In this document: positions 23,913-33,457 of the stretch, piece by piece | Numbering within the stretch: the first letter of the stretch is position 1 | How the letters are laid out: every line of letters starts with the position of its first letter | Notes under the pieces: generated by a model | Databases searched by the model: none | Told to the model about the DNA's origin: nothing | What the model saw: the letters and a program-made list of their open reading frames with translations, nothing else | Assembly (NCBI GenBank): GCA_965224285.1 | Contig: OZ245043.1 | Span: 5,022,001-5,086,000, forward strand | Direction of reading: 5' to 3' | From: JAJCYK01 sp965224285 | GTDB lineage: Bacteria > Bacteroidota > Bacteroidia > Cytophagales > Cyclobacteriaceae | Length of the DNA stretch: 64,000 nucleotides | Program-made: the position numbers and the translations under genes

Positions 23913-25790
23913 ATGATCAAAAAAATAGTTTTTATTGATTGGGTATTCCTTATTTCATCCATTGTTTCAATGGCTCAGAATCACGGTGGAGGACATCAAA
24001 TTTCAAAAATTTTTGAACCCGGCATTATTTCCACAGATGCTGTAGAGTACTCTTCATCATTTTCCTCATCCGGTTCAGAGATTTATTTTGCCAGAAGCCA
24101 CGATAAATGGGGATCTGGCGGAAAAAGCTCCATATATCATTCCATTAAGACGAATAACCAGTGGTCGCCTCCTGAACTGGTATCATTTTCAGGTAATTAC
24201 AACGACAGCGGACCTCATCTTACCCAAGATGGCGGAAAGATTTATTTCATTTCTCACCGGCCATCTAATAATAACCCGGGATCTGCAGATATATGGATGG
24301 TGGAAAAAGATAATCATGGCCAGTGGGGCACCCCGGTAAGGCTGAAAGATCCAATCAATTCTCCGGGCAGGGAATACAGTCCCCGTACGGATAAACACGG
24401 CAATCTTTATTTTGCATCGGATAGGCTAGGAGGCTATGGGCAGGGTGACCTGTATATTTCCAGAAATGTAAATGGCGTACTATCTCCACCGGAAAATATG
24501 GGGAATACTATAAACTCGCCTAAAGGGGAGTGGAATTTGGAAATTAATGATGAGGGAAATTTATTAATTTTTGAGGCATCAGGTAGAAGTCAGAATGTTA
24601 CCGTTCCAGGAGATCTGTACATAAGCTTTAGAGAGCGCAACACCTGGACCATTCCGCAAAATATAGAAGAACTAAACACTTCCGGTAGTGATCTCTATCC
24701 AGAGCTTACTAATAATGGAGAGAAGCTCTATTTTACCAGCAGTGACAGTCTTAATAGTGAGGATACAAATTTGTATTTTACTGAATTTAACCCCATATAT
24801 GATAAATACCGGCAGCAAGCCAAGTTGGCGCCTCAGTATTTAATGGTGGTAAATCGATCCAGCCATGATGTATCATTGGTGGATTTGATGGAGAAGAAAT
24901 TGGTTAAGAAGCTATCGGTAGGTATTGGTCCGCATGAGATCACGGTATCGAAAGACCATAGGTATGCGTTTGTAGCCAATTACGGCACTTATCCCAAACC
25001 GCATGCGGATCCTATTACTTCAGATCAGCTCCAATGGATTGAAGATCCTCAAAATACGATTACCCAAGTTAACCTATCTACCTTAGGTACTCAAACATTT
25101 GCAATTCCGGGAAGTGATTCCTACCATGGAATATTGACCAACCAACAGGGATCTGTAGTCTGGATAACCGATCAAAACCGGGGTAGAGTCTTGGAGATTG
25201 ATGGACAGACCGGTGCTGTTTTAAAAGAATATGCTACCATGGTGGGAAGCCACATTCTGAAAAGTTCTTTAGACTATTCCAAACTTTTTGTTTCCAACAT
25301 AGAATCGAATACCATAAGCGTCATCGACAGGGAGTCTGAGCAGGTAACCAATATAAACACCCCTAAAGGACCGGAAGGTATGGAACTCTCACCTGATGGC
25401 CAGCATTTATGGGTATTGTGCAATAGCGCTAATAAAATCATGGTGTTGGACATTAATACTTTAACTCCCATTAACACTTTCGATTCCCATGGTAAGTTCC
25501 CCATCAAATTGACCTTTGTGGGTCATGAAGCCTGGGTGGCTAATGTTCCCAGTAAGAACATCTCCATTTTCGATGCATTGACATTCGAGTTTAAGGATCA
25601 ATTAACATTGGAATCAACCCCTTTAGGAATTACCTCCAACGGGGATAAAGTATTCATTACCCTGCCCAGAATGAATCTTGTGCAGGTTTATGATGTGGAG
25701 AGCCGTAAAAAATTATGGAACTTTTCTTATGGCATGGAACCGGATGGTTTGCTTCTGATAAACGATATAGCAGGAAGAATTAGAAACTAA
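23913..25790 (+). CDS. Exported double beta-propeller protein (PD40 plus YVTN-like)
   Basis: A 625-residue secreted protein (signal peptide through MAQ). The N-terminal half (about 40-295) has PD40/TolB-type blades: SGSEIYFARSHD, DGGKIYFISHRP, HGNLYFASDRLGG, NGEKLYFTSSD. The C-terminal half (about 300-620) has YVTN-type blades: YLMVVNRSSHDVSLVDL, YAFVANYG, KLFVSNIESNTISVID, HLWVLCNSANKIMVLD. Two separate propellers in one chain are unusual. It carries no enzyme motif, so a binding or scaffold role is likely. Confidence 0.85.
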   Translation: MIKKIVFIDWVFLISSIVSMAQNHGGGHQISKIFEPGIISTDAVEYSSSFSSSGSEIYFARSHDKWGSGGKSSIYHSIKTNNQWSPPELVSFSGNYNDSGPHLTQDGGKIYFISHRPSNNNPGSADIWMVEKDNHGQWGTPVRLKDPINSPGREYSPRTDKHGNLYFASDRLGGYGQGDLYISRNVNGVLSPPENMGNTINSPKGEWNLEINDEGNLLIFEASGRSQNVTVPGDLYISFRERNTWTIPQNIEELNTSGSDLYPELTNNGEKLYFTSSDSLNSEDTNLYFTEFNPIYDKYRQQAKLAPQYLMVVNRSSHDVSLVDLMEKKLVKKLSVGIGPHEITVSKDHRYAFVANYGTYPKPHADPITSDQLQWIEDPQNTITQVNLSTLGTQTFAIPGSDSYHGILTNQQGSVVWITDQNRGRVLEIDGQTGAVLKEYATMVGSHILKSSLDYSKLFVSNIESNTISVIDRESEQVTNINTPKGPEGMELSPDGQHLWVLCNSANKIMVLDINTLTPINTFDSHGKFPIKLTFVGHEAWVANVPSKNISIFDALTFEFKDQLTLESTPLGITSNGDKVFITLPRMNLVQVYDVESRKKLWNFSYGMEPDGLLLINDIAGRIRN

Positions 25791-25822
25791 GCCGTAATTT
25801 AGTGGATCAAATTAGACTACCT

Positions 25823-26521
25823 ATGCGTAATAGCTGTGTCTATCTGATATTAGCTACTTTCTTCATATTTAGCTGCAATACCATGACCCAACAAATCCAG
25901 CCCAATATTGATCATCTGGTATATACCACATCCAGTCTGGAAAAAGGAATGGATAAAATTGAGGAGTTATTAGGTGTCAAGCCGGTGGTTGGTGGACAGC
26001 ATCCCAAGTACGGAACCCATAATGCCTTATTATCACTGGGTGATTCTACCTATTTGGAAATTATCGCCCCCGATCCCAGTTTACCGGCACCGGCAGGTGG
26101 CAGACTATTCGATAAACAGTATCGACAAGCTTCCAATCTTACCACTTGGGTTTTACGGGTTGACCAAATTGAAGCACTACAATTGCAGGCCGCTAGTCAG
26201 GGATTATCACTAGGCGCCGTAGCATCAGGCAGCAGGGAAAAACCTGATGGATCCATGATATCATGGAAACTTACAGACCCTTACGCCATGCCTTTTGAGG
26301 GCGCTTTACCATTTCTAATTAACTGGGGAGATACCCCTCATCCAGCTGGTTCCGTACCTAGAGCTGGTGAACTGATAGAGTTAATAATTGAGCACCCCAA
26401 ACCTGAATTAGTGAGAAAAAATCTACAACTGCTTGAGGTGCATCTGGAGGTCAAGCAAGCTGACTATGTTAAGCTGATTGCCCGGATTAAGACAAAAAAT
26501 GGAGTTGTAATCCTTGAATAA
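25823..26521 (+). CDS. VOC-fold lipoprotein (glyoxalase-like)
   Basis: A 232-residue lipoprotein from ATG 25823 (lipobox FIFSC); a GTG 21 bases upstream is less likely. The mature part follows the glyoxalase_3/VOC pattern: IDHLVYTTSSLEKGMDKIEE, LGVKPVVGGQHPKYGTHNAL and LEIIAPDP. The His in IDHLVY and the Glu in LEIIAP fit two of the usual metal ligands. It probably binds a metal and a small molecule in the periplasm. The reaction is unknown. It begins 32 bases after the propeller gene and may be co-transcribed. Confidence 0.8.
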   Translation: MRNSCVYLILATFFIFSCNTMTQQIQPNIDHLVYTTSSLEKGMDKIEELLGVKPVVGGQHPKYGTHNALLSLGDSTYLEIIAPDPSLPAPAGGRLFDKQYRQASNLTTWVLRVDQIEALQLQAASQGLSLGAVASGSREKPDGSMISWKLTDPYAMPFEGALPFLINWGDTPHPAGSVPRAGELIELIIEHPKPELVRKNLQLLEVHLEVKQADYVKLIARIKTKNGVVILE

Positions 26522-26732
26522 CATGCAATTAGCTGCTATTAATCCTTAGTCAGATAAATTTTCCAAACGACCACCTTTGTTGGGTAAAGGGTAGCAGTTC
26601 TCAGTATTTGTCTATAGTAGATTTAGGAAAGGTAAGCTTGAAAAGGTACACCAGACCATTATTTTTAAATCATTCCTAGTATTTCTGACATGGTTATATT
26701 TAGATTGGCGCATTAAAACGCGATTAGATTAA

Positions 26733-28142
26733 ATGCTATTTAATTCTATAGATTTTATGATTTTCCTGCCAATAGTGTTTATCCTCTATTGGTTTGTCAT
26801 TTATAGGAATTTAAAACTTCAAAATTTATTAATTGTTGCCGCCAGTTATGTGTTTTATGGATGGTGGGATTGGCGGTTTTTATCTCTCATTCTTTTTAGC
26901 ACCATAGTAGATTATACCGTAGGACTAAAATTGCAAAATGAAGAGAGAAAAACTGCAAGAAAAGCGCTCTTGTGGACCAGCATTTTAGTAAATCTGGGAT
27001 TTCTGGGATTTTTCAAATACTACAATTTCTTTCTTGATAATTTCATTGCCGCATTTTCATTTTTTGGAACAAAAATTAATTCTAATTCCCTAGATATAAT
27101 TCTTCCTGTGGGGATCAGTTTTTACACATTTCAAACTTTAAGCTATACTATTGATATCTACAACAAGAAGCTTAAACCCACCAAGGACTTTATTGCCTTT
27201 GCCGCCTTTGTTAGCTTCTTCCCTCAGCTTGTGGCAGGTCCGATTGAGAGAGCCAGAAATCTATTGCCTCAATTTTACCATAACCGAACTTTTGAATATG
27301 CTATGTTTTCAAAAGGGATGAAATTGATAGTGGTTGGATTTTTTATGAAGCTTGTGGTTGCAGATAGGGCAGCAATATATGTAAATGCTGTTTATAACAA
27401 TGTTGATAATCATGAAGGATTATCTTTTATAGCCGCCACCATTTTTTTTGCATTTCAAATATACGGCGATTTTGCCGGGTACTCATTAATTGCAATTGGG
27501 ACTGCTCGATTGTTCGGTTTTAATTTGATGACAAATTTTAACAGACCATATTTTGCAGCTTCTGTCGGCGAATTTTGGAAGCGTTGGCATATCTCCTTAT
27601 CCACCTGGTTTAGAGATTACCTATATATACCCCTGGGTGGTAATAGAGTGACATACCCGCGCTGGTTATACAACATATTTATTACCTTCTTGGTCAGTGG
27701 GTTATGGCACGGTGCAAATTGGACTTTCGTAATCTGGGGTGCCTTAAACGGCATTTACTTAATTATTGAAGCGGCTTTATTTAAAAGCCGTAAAAGGAAC
27801 ATAATTAATGTACTTTTAACATTCGTTTTGATATGTTTTTCATGGATATTTTTTAGGGCAAATAATGTTTATGATGCCTTTGATGTCATACATTCCATAT
27901 TAACTAATCCTGGTAAATTGTTTATCCCTGATGATGCTGACGTGGTGGCACCAGTTTTTGCAGTTATCGCTATTTTGATCTTGGTTGCGACGGAAATTAA
28001 ACAAGAATACTTCGATGGTCTATTCACCTTAGGTGAAAACCGATATACCGTGGTGAGATGGGCATTTTATAGCAGTATCATCTTTATTATTTTATATATG
28101 GGAGTATTTAATTCCAGCCAATTCATATACTTCCAATTTTAA
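26733..28142 (+). CDS. MBOAT-family O-acyltransferase (AlgI/DltB-like)
   Basis: A 469-residue membrane protein with about eleven helices. It shows the MBOAT pattern: QLVAGPIERARNLLPQF (about 168-184), FAGYSLIAIGTARLFGF, KRWHISLSTWFRDYLYIPLGG and the catalytic His326 in SGLWHGANW. It should pass acetyl groups across the membrane to an exopolysaccharide or cell-wall polymer. The next gene is an SGNH-like partner 33 bases downstream, as in alginate and teichoic acid acylation pairs. No polysaccharide synthase is in the window. Confidence 0.93.
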   Translation: MLFNSIDFMIFLPIVFILYWFVIYRNLKLQNLLIVAASYVFYGWWDWRFLSLILFSTIVDYTVGLKLQNEERKTARKALLWTSILVNLGFLGFFKYYNFFLDNFIAAFSFFGTKINSNSLDIILPVGISFYTFQTLSYTIDIYNKKLKPTKDFIAFAAFVSFFPQLVAGPIERARNLLPQFYHNRTFEYAMFSKGMKLIVVGFFMKLVVADRAAIYVNAVYNNVDNHEGLSFIAATIFFAFQIYGDFAGYSLIAIGTARLFGFNLMTNFNRPYFAASVGEFWKRWHISLSTWFRDYLYIPLGGNRVTYPRWLYNIFITFLVSGLWHGANWTFVIWGALNGIYLIIEAALFKSRKRNIINVLLTFVLICFSWIFFRANNVYDAFDVIHSILTNPGKLFIPDDADVVAPVFAVIAILILVATEIKQEYFDGLFTLGENRYTVVRWAFYSSIIFIILYMGVFNSSQFIYFQF

Positions 28143-28174
28143 GTAATAATAGAATTTTTTAATTATGAACACTG

Positions 28175-29131
28175 ATGAAATTGTTAAATAAGGAGTTCAA
28201 GACGCTTTTTCTAAGAGCTATGGGCTTTCTGTTGTTTCTGGTCTTGTTTGATTTAACCATCGGTTTTTTCACCAAGAAAATTTTCTTTTCTCAGGAAACC
28301 GGCAAGTACGCCAGGTTAACAAAATCTATTTATGATGATAGTTCGGAAATTCTAATAATGGGAAGTTCACATGCCAATAGGCATTACATTCCTGAGGTTT
28401 TCGAAGAAAAACTCAATATGACATGTTACAATGCAGGTGTGCAAGGTCAGCGTATCATCTTTCACAGCGCATTGCTGAAAATGATCTTAAAGAATCACCA
28501 GCCAGAAGTAGTCATTCTAAATATCGATGAACCATGGATGTACCAGTCAACAGAGGCGTATGAAACACTGGCGGATTTACACCCATATTATTGGGATTAT
28601 AAAACCGAATTAGATCCGATATTGTCATTAAACTCTAAATACCCAGCTATAAAACTATTATCAACCGCCTATCAAACAAATTCAACCTTGGTACATGCCA
28701 TAAAATATTATCTTCAACCACAAGAAGATTTTAAAGGTTACAGACCGCTTTTTGGTAAAGTTAAAAAGCCAAACTCTGCTAAAAACACCACAGAAGTAAA
28801 AAGTGAATCTTCGGAGAGCAGGAAGATTGATGAGAATTTTGTTCGATTATTTGAAGAGTTTATTAGTGATGCACAAGCACAAGATGTGGAATTGATCGTT
28901 GTTGTTTCTCCACATCTATATCCTGATGAAACTTTCAACCACAGCCGGTCATTAAAAATTATGAAATCAGCTACTGCTGAAAATCAAATTCCACTATTTG
29001 ATTTTTCTAATGATAACACCTTTATCGAACAATATCATTTATTTAACGACCCTGGGCATTTGAATCGTAAAGGGGCGCTTCTATTTTCCAAGATAATGGC
29101 TGATACCCTGAAAAATACTGTTGTAAAATAA
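28175..29131 (+). CDS. SGNH-hydrolase-like partner of the MBOAT protein
   Basis: A 318-residue protein with one N-terminal membrane helix (about 13-34) and an extracytoplasmic SGNH-like domain. Block I is ILIMGSSHANRH (Ser likely nucleophile), an Asn-Gly-like block is in TCYNAGVQGQRI, and block V is DPGHLNRKGALLF with Asp and His. It resembles AlgJ/AlgX or DltD-type proteins that finish transfer of acetyl groups to polysaccharide. It follows the MBOAT gene closely, so they probably form one operon. Confidence 0.82.
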   Translation: MKLLNKEFKTLFLRAMGFLLFLVLFDLTIGFFTKKIFFSQETGKYARLTKSIYDDSSEILIMGSSHANRHYIPEVFEEKLNMTCYNAGVQGQRIIFHSALLKMILKNHQPEVVILNIDEPWMYQSTEAYETLADLHPYYWDYKTELDPILSLNSKYPAIKLLSTAYQTNSTLVHAIKYYLQPQEDFKGYRPLFGKVKKPNSAKNTTEVKSESSESRKIDENFVRLFEEFISDAQAQDVELIVVVSPHLYPDETFNHSRSLKIMKSATAENQIPLFDFSNDNTFIEQYHLFNDPGHLNRKGALLFSKIMADTLKNTVVK

Positions 29132-29239
29132 CCAGTGATTATAAGGCAAAGGTATGCGGTTAAGCGGTGAGTGTTTGCTATCAGCACTTACCTGGAGGTG
29201 AAACTGAAGCCCTCATTCCCGTTGATAAAAATCTAATTT

Positions 29240-29363
29240 AACCAAGCGTATCCCAGAGCTAGAGCAATACCAATCCATTGTTTGGTTTCTTTTGGAGAAG
29301 GAACTGCTGAAGTCTGACAATTTCAATGAGATTATTAAATTTGTTCAGTATCTACAAACCTAA
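29240..29363 (+). pseudogene. Short coding remnant
   Basis: An open stretch without a start codon reads TKRIPELEQYQSIVWFLLEK and ELLKSDNFNEIIKFVQYLQT, then stops at 29361-29363. The composition is protein-like, but nothing complete is present. It ends just before the VOC gene. Family unknown. Confidence 0.35.
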
Positions 29364-29371
29364 GCCTTATC

Positions 29372-29806
29372 ATGACCACTACCAACATTTACTTAACCTT
29401 CGACGGCAATTGCCTGGACGCTTTTGAATTCTATCAATCTGTTTTTGGAGGAGAATTTCCCTTTGTAGGAAAATTTGGCGAAATGCCGCCCCAAGAAGGA
29501 ATGCCTCCCATAAAAGAGAGCGATAGAAATCGCATTATGCATATCAGCCTACCCATTAGCAAAGAAACTGTACTTATGGGCAGTGATTCCCTGGATGGCC
29601 ACGGTGAACCGTTAATAAAGGGCAACAACTTTTCAATTTCAATAAATACTGATAGTACGGCTGAAGCAGATCGGTTCTTCAAGGAGCTCTCCAATGGGGG
29701 ACAGGTGATTATGCCAATGGACAAAACTTTTTGGGGGGCTTACTTTGGCATGTTCAAGGATAAGTTCGGGATTAACTGGATGATCAATGTGGATCTGAAT
29801 GAATAG
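29372..29806 (+). CDS. VOC family protein, PhnB-like
   Basis: A 144-residue soluble protein of the PhnB/3-demethylubiquinone methyltransferase-like VOC group. It starts TTTNIYLTFDGNCLDAFEFY and has VFGGEFPF, then IMHISLPISKETVLMGSD and a C-terminal YFGMFKDKFGINWMINVD, the usual ending of this group. Members are small dimeric proteins of mostly unknown substrate, often linked to detoxification. No metal-binding triad is obvious. It appears monocistronic or leads the next gene. Confidence 0.88.
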   Translation: MTTTNIYLTFDGNCLDAFEFYQSVFGGEFPFVGKFGEMPPQEGMPPIKESDRNRIMHISLPISKETVLMGSDSLDGHGEPLIKGNNFSISINTDSTAEADRFFKELSNGGQVIMPMDKTFWGAYFGMFKDKFGINWMINVDLNE

Positions 29807-29847
29807 GGTGACCTCCACCTCATAAAAATTTAGGACTTTAATAATTA

Positions 29848-30279
29848 ATGATGATGAAACAGATATTATTTGCAATTAGTCTTGTATTGATAGTTTCCGA
29901 AGGACTTAAGGGTCAGGATTCGGATTTGAAACTCATCGAGAAAACCCTAAACTACTATTTGATTGGGGGGACTAACAATGATTTTGAGATGTTGCAAAAG
30001 GCTTTTCATCCTACAGCAACCATGAAATTTATTGGAGACGGATATCAGGAAGTAAATGCCATCGAATTTTTCAGAAATGGCATGAAGCCGGGCCCCAAGC
30101 AGGATAGACAAACACGCATTGCAGCTATTAATGTATCGGGTAATGCCGCCAGTGCCAGGCTGGAAATTGAGTATCCCACCTTCACTTTTATTGACTTTAT
30201 GAATATGCTGAAGATCGATGGGGAATGGAAGATCGTAAGTAAAATATTTTACAGGGCTTCCGAATATGAGGGGAACTAA
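29848..30279 (+). CDS. Exported NTF2-like protein (lumazine-binding-like)
   Basis: A 143-residue protein with a signal peptide (ILFAISLVLIVSEGLKGQ). The mature domain shows the NTF2-like pattern: LIEKTLNYYLIGGTNNDFEM, KAFHPTATMKFIGDG and a final IDGEWKIVSKIFY. It matches putative lumazine-binding (PF12893) proteins. Function is unknown. Similar folds are encoded at 18955, 45461 and 57792. Confidence 0.85.
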   Translation: MMMKQILFAISLVLIVSEGLKGQDSDLKLIEKTLNYYLIGGTNNDFEMLQKAFHPTATMKFIGDGYQEVNAIEFFRNGMKPGPKQDRQTRIAAINVSGNAASARLEIEYPTFTFIDFMNMLKIDGEWKIVSKIFYRASEYEGN

Positions 30280-30315
30280 CCTGGTTTCATACGGTGTAGC
30301 TGCGGGATTTTAGGA

Positions 30316-30855
30316 TTGAGATTATTGACCAGTCAACCCAACCTCAGAAGCCGTCGCCTACTTTTAAGAAAAGTAGCTTTGGACGATGCTGAAACCATTC
30401 ATTTCCTGCGTTCAGATCCGCTGGTAAATCAATTTATAAAACGTGACCAGACTAAAAACATTAAAGAAGCATCCAACTTTATTGGTATGCGGTTAAAGGA
30501 TATTGCTGATGGCAATGCATACTATTGGTCTATCTTGCTGTCGGACGAACAAACCATGGTGGGAACTATTTGTTTGTGGAATATTTCAACTGATAGACGC
30601 AGTGCCGAAGTTGGATACGAATTACATCCTGCTTTTCAAAATCAAGGATACATGTATGAAGCGTTGTCCTCTGTTATCAATTTTGCATTTGATCAACTGG
30701 GCTTGGTGGAGATTGAAGCATTTACCCATAGAGACAATACCCGATCTAAAAAACTCCTGGCAAAACATCAATTTCAGTTGCAGCCTAACCGAACTGATGA
30801 AAACAATCCACACAACCAAATATTTTTAGTGAGACGGAAGGAAGACCTGAACTAG
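30316..30855 (+). CDS. GNAT acetyltransferase, RimJ/RimL-like
   Basis: A 179-residue acyl-CoA-dependent N-acetyltransferase. The start is TTG 30316, matching the usual N-terminus LRSRRLLLRKVALDDAETI. The acetyl-CoA loop is QNQGYMYEAL (Q-x-x-G-x-x), preceded by AEVGYELHPAFQ, and the IEAFTHRDNTRSKKLLAKHQ helix follows, all as in RimJ/RimL proteins. Substrates are protein N-termini or small amines. It is probably a stand-alone gene. Confidence 0.9.
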   Translation: MRLLTSQPNLRSRRLLLRKVALDDAETIHFLRSDPLVNQFIKRDQTKNIKEASNFIGMRLKDIADGNAYYWSILLSDEQTMVGTICLWNISTDRRSAEVGYELHPAFQNQGYMYEALSSVINFAFDQLGLVEIEAFTHRDNTRSKKLLAKHQFQLQPNRTDENNPHNQIFLVRRKEDLN

Positions 30856-30937
30856 GGATTTGTTTGGAAATTTCTTTAGATTCATAACCAGAGCTGGTAG
30901 CTAAATTCCACGCATTCAAACTGCTCAATATCAACCA

Positions 30938-31261
30938 ATGGACGAGAAAATAGTAAAACTTTATGATCAATTGCTGGCGAAGTGCCCCAGGTTTGAGCGA
31001 AAAGGTAAAACCATGCCCTACACCTCCGCTAACGGCCACATGTTTTCTCAGCTGAATAAGGCCGGTGAACTGGGGATCAGGTTTTCCAAAGAGCTGCAGG
31101 AACGCTATATCCAGGAGCTTGGTACCGGGTATTTTAAATCGTATGGAGCCACCATGCGAGGTTATGTGCGAATGCCGGAAGAAATGTGGAACGATCTTGA
31201 CCAGCTGGCGGAATACTTAAACGAAGGCTACGATTATGTGATGTCGTTGGATCCGAAATAG
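30938..31261 (+). CDS. TfoX/Sxy-like N-terminal-domain protein
   Basis: A 107-residue soluble protein. KTMPYTSANGHMFSQLNKAG (about 25-44), GIRFSKELQERY and FKSYGATMRGYVRMPEEM match small proteins with a TfoX N-terminal-like fold that are widespread in Bacteroidota. They have no proven function, and a competence role should not be assumed. It is complete, with no signal peptide. Confidence 0.65.
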   Translation: MDEKIVKLYDQLLAKCPRFERKGKTMPYTSANGHMFSQLNKAGELGIRFSKELQERYIQELGTGYFKSYGATMRGYVRMPEEMWNDLDQLAEYLNEGYDYVMSLDPK

Positions 31262-31313
31262 ATAGGTCATCTCAAAGCTTGGTCAAAAAGTCATATAACC
31301 ATTATATAGATCT

Positions 31314-32042
31314 ATGGATAGGTCAGAAATACTTCAATTAATCAGCCGAGGTCGAACCGACTTAATTATTGAATTAATGAGACTACCTGAGTGGCAGAAG
31401 CTGCTAAATCAGGGGCAGGTAAAACCACTCCAATGGCTGGTCTACTATAATGATCTTACCGGTTTGAAAGCTGTCATGGGAAATGGCGGCACTTTGGAGA
31501 GTATAGATCTCCACCGGGAATTGGGCAACGCGGCTTTCTTTGGGCACTGGAAAGTTTGTAATTTTTTAGTTAACCAAGGCGCCGACGTTAATTATAAGCT
31601 GGAGCAAACCAACGAAACTCCGCTTCATAATGCCTTAGCCAAAGCGGGTCGTCCTTATTACTTTTACGTGGTGAGACTTTTGGTGGAAAATGGAGCTGAT
31701 GTAAATGCCAGGACCAATCCTGGTATAGAGACCGGAGCCTTCATGCGGGATGTGAGAACCAAAGGGGAAACGCCGCTGCATAGGGCGGCTGCCTACGCGG
31801 ATGATCAGACCATTACCTTCTTAATCAAAAACGGTGCGGATAAGGAAGCAAAGGATGCTAATGGAAATACACCATTGAGCTGGGCCAGTGAACACCTCAG
31901 GCCGGGCAGGATCTTGGCATTGCTAGCTTATGGTAAATACTCGGTAGGGGAGGCTCATAGTAGTAAAAATACCAGTGACCATGGATGTGGGTGGGGTAAT
32001 GCCATGGATTGGAATTTGCTGGGAGATTATTTGCCTGAATAG
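31314..32042 (+). CDS. Ankyrin-repeat protein
   Basis: A 242-residue protein with about five ankyrin repeats. Clear repeats are LGNAAFFGHWKVCNFLVNQG, then ADVNYKLEQTNETPLHNALA, LLVENGADVNARTNPG, GETPLHRAAAYADDQTITFL and IKNGADKEAKDANGNTPLSW. There is no signal peptide, so it should mediate protein contacts in the cytoplasm. It has no enzyme domain. The SRPBCC gene follows 17 bases downstream and may be co-transcribed. Confidence 0.9.
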   Translation: MDRSEILQLISRGRTDLIIELMRLPEWQKLLNQGQVKPLQWLVYYNDLTGLKAVMGNGGTLESIDLHRELGNAAFFGHWKVCNFLVNQGADVNYKLEQTNETPLHNALAKAGRPYYFYVVRLLVENGADVNARTNPGIETGAFMRDVRTKGETPLHRAAAYADDQTITFLIKNGADKEAKDANGNTPLSWASEHLRPGRILALLAYGKYSVGEAHSSKNTSDHGCGWGNAMDWNLLGDYLPE

Positions 32043-32059
32043 AATTTAAACTATCCATA

Positions 32060-32482
32060 ATGAAAACCATTACCTGGAAACTACTACTTAGGGCGGATAT
32101 CAGTACAATATTTAAATTACTGACCACCGCTAATGGAAGGGAAAAATTCTGGTGTGAAGAAGCTTCTGAAGCCGGAAACCAAATTCACTTTTTATTTCCC
32201 AATGGCCAATCGTATATTGGTGAGATAAGGAAAAGTATATCTAATAAAGAGGTTCATTTAATCTATTTCGGCAGTTTGGTAAAATTTCAACTAAAGTCTT
32301 TATCGACTGGTGGTACCGAGCTCACTATGGTGAATGAAGGGGTGAATGAGAAAGAGTATATGGAAATGTACGCCGGTTGGGTATCAGTCTTACTGAATCT
32401 AAAAGCGGTAGCTGATTACCAGTGTGACCTAAGAAATCACAACCCCCTTAAAACCTGGGATCAAGGTTATGTGGATAATTAA
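32060..32482 (+). CDS. SRPBCC/START-like domain protein
   Basis: A 140-residue protein with the activator-of-Hsp90-ATPase-like SRPBCC pattern: ADISTIFKLLTTANGREKFW at the start, then FPNGQSYIGEI and a C-terminal GWVSVLLNLKAVADYQCDLR helix. The fold is a hydrophobic-ligand cavity. The ligand is unknown. It lies immediately downstream of the ankyrin protein gene. Confidence 0.82.
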   Translation: MKTITWKLLLRADISTIFKLLTTANGREKFWCEEASEAGNQIHFLFPNGQSYIGEIRKSISNKEVHLIYFGSLVKFQLKSLSTGGTELTMVNEGVNEKEYMEMYAGWVSVLLNLKAVADYQCDLRNHNPLKTWDQGYVDN

Positions 32483-32695
32483 CCGCTAGCCTGCTTAAGG
32501 TATGTCATCTGGGAGGGCTTACCAAAACGTTTTCGGTTGTTCATGGGATGTCACTTTTTTGAATTTGTTTAGCGCCTTAATAATTCAGGTACTGGAGGAA
32601 GTAGTAAATTCCTTTACCAAGAGCTGGCAGAATTTAGTTAATAAGTATGATCTATAGTGAAATCTATAGGTAAGTCTAGTCTTAGTTCTCATAGA

Positions 32696-33418
32696 ATGGA
32701 TAGTCGCCGGCCAATAATGATTTTTCTGAAAGCGGCAGCCGTATGTTCTATTCTGGGAGCGGTGACCACTGCCTTGTTGATATTTCTACCCAACCCGGAA
32801 GCATCGGATTTCGAATCCCGGGTAATGTTATACCAAAACCGCCTGTATTTGGTGAAACTATGGATATTATTCATTCATCCGCAAGTCAATTTTATAGCAG
32901 CTCTGGGACTTGCCACACTCTTGGTTAAAAGATATCCTTTGCAAGCAGTTTTCGGAACATTCTTTTTATTGGTCTGGGCTTATAATGAAATGTCGCAACA
33001 AGCGCTGCTGATTGATGCTTTAAATCAAATTTGGCGACCGGGTTATATGATGGCCGATAATGAGATGAGCAGAAGCACTTTCAAAATACTAATGGATGCA
33101 GCCAGCGGGATTTCGGATAGTCATTATTTTTTGGTTATCTATGGATTTGGCTGGGGCTCTCTTCTTTTCGGATTGGCCATGATCCGGGAATATGGTTTAG
33201 GGCGATATATTGGCATTGCCCTACTGTTTATCGGGATGCTTAGTTTGTTGTCCTTCATTAGATATTACGGAGGGGCTTCAGCATTGAATGAAATGGTAAA
33301 CTGGTCCTACCGATGGATTTATCCATACCTTCAACCTTTGGTAAGAATTGCCCTGGGGGTTTGGATTTTACGCGAAATTCCTAACTTCTCAAGCCTGTGT
33401 AGTAGCGGTATAAAATAA
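32696..33418 (+). CDS. Membrane protein of unknown function
   Basis: About 240 residues from ATG 32696 (MDSRRPIMIF); the frame opens earlier at a GTG, which is less likely. Six hydrophobic helices are visible, including FLKAAAVCSILGAVTTALLI and VNFIAALGLATLLV. The motif NEMSQQALLIDALNQIWRPG lies in a loop and may be a conserved core. I do not recognise a family. It lies 39 bases before a DUF2834 gene, so the two may be an operon. Confidence 0.65.
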   Translation: MDSRRPIMIFLKAAAVCSILGAVTTALLIFLPNPEASDFESRVMLYQNRLYLVKLWILFIHPQVNFIAALGLATLLVKRYPLQAVFGTFFLLVWAYNEMSQQALLIDALNQIWRPGYMMADNEMSRSTFKILMDAASGISDSHYFLVIYGFGWGSLLFGLAMIREYGLGRYIGIALLFIGMLSLLSFIRYYGGASALNEMVNWSYRWIYPYLQPLVRIALGVWILREIPNFSSLCSSGIK

Positions 33419-33457
33419 GGCTTCAAAGTTTGCATCTCTAACTAACGGAAAGTCAAT

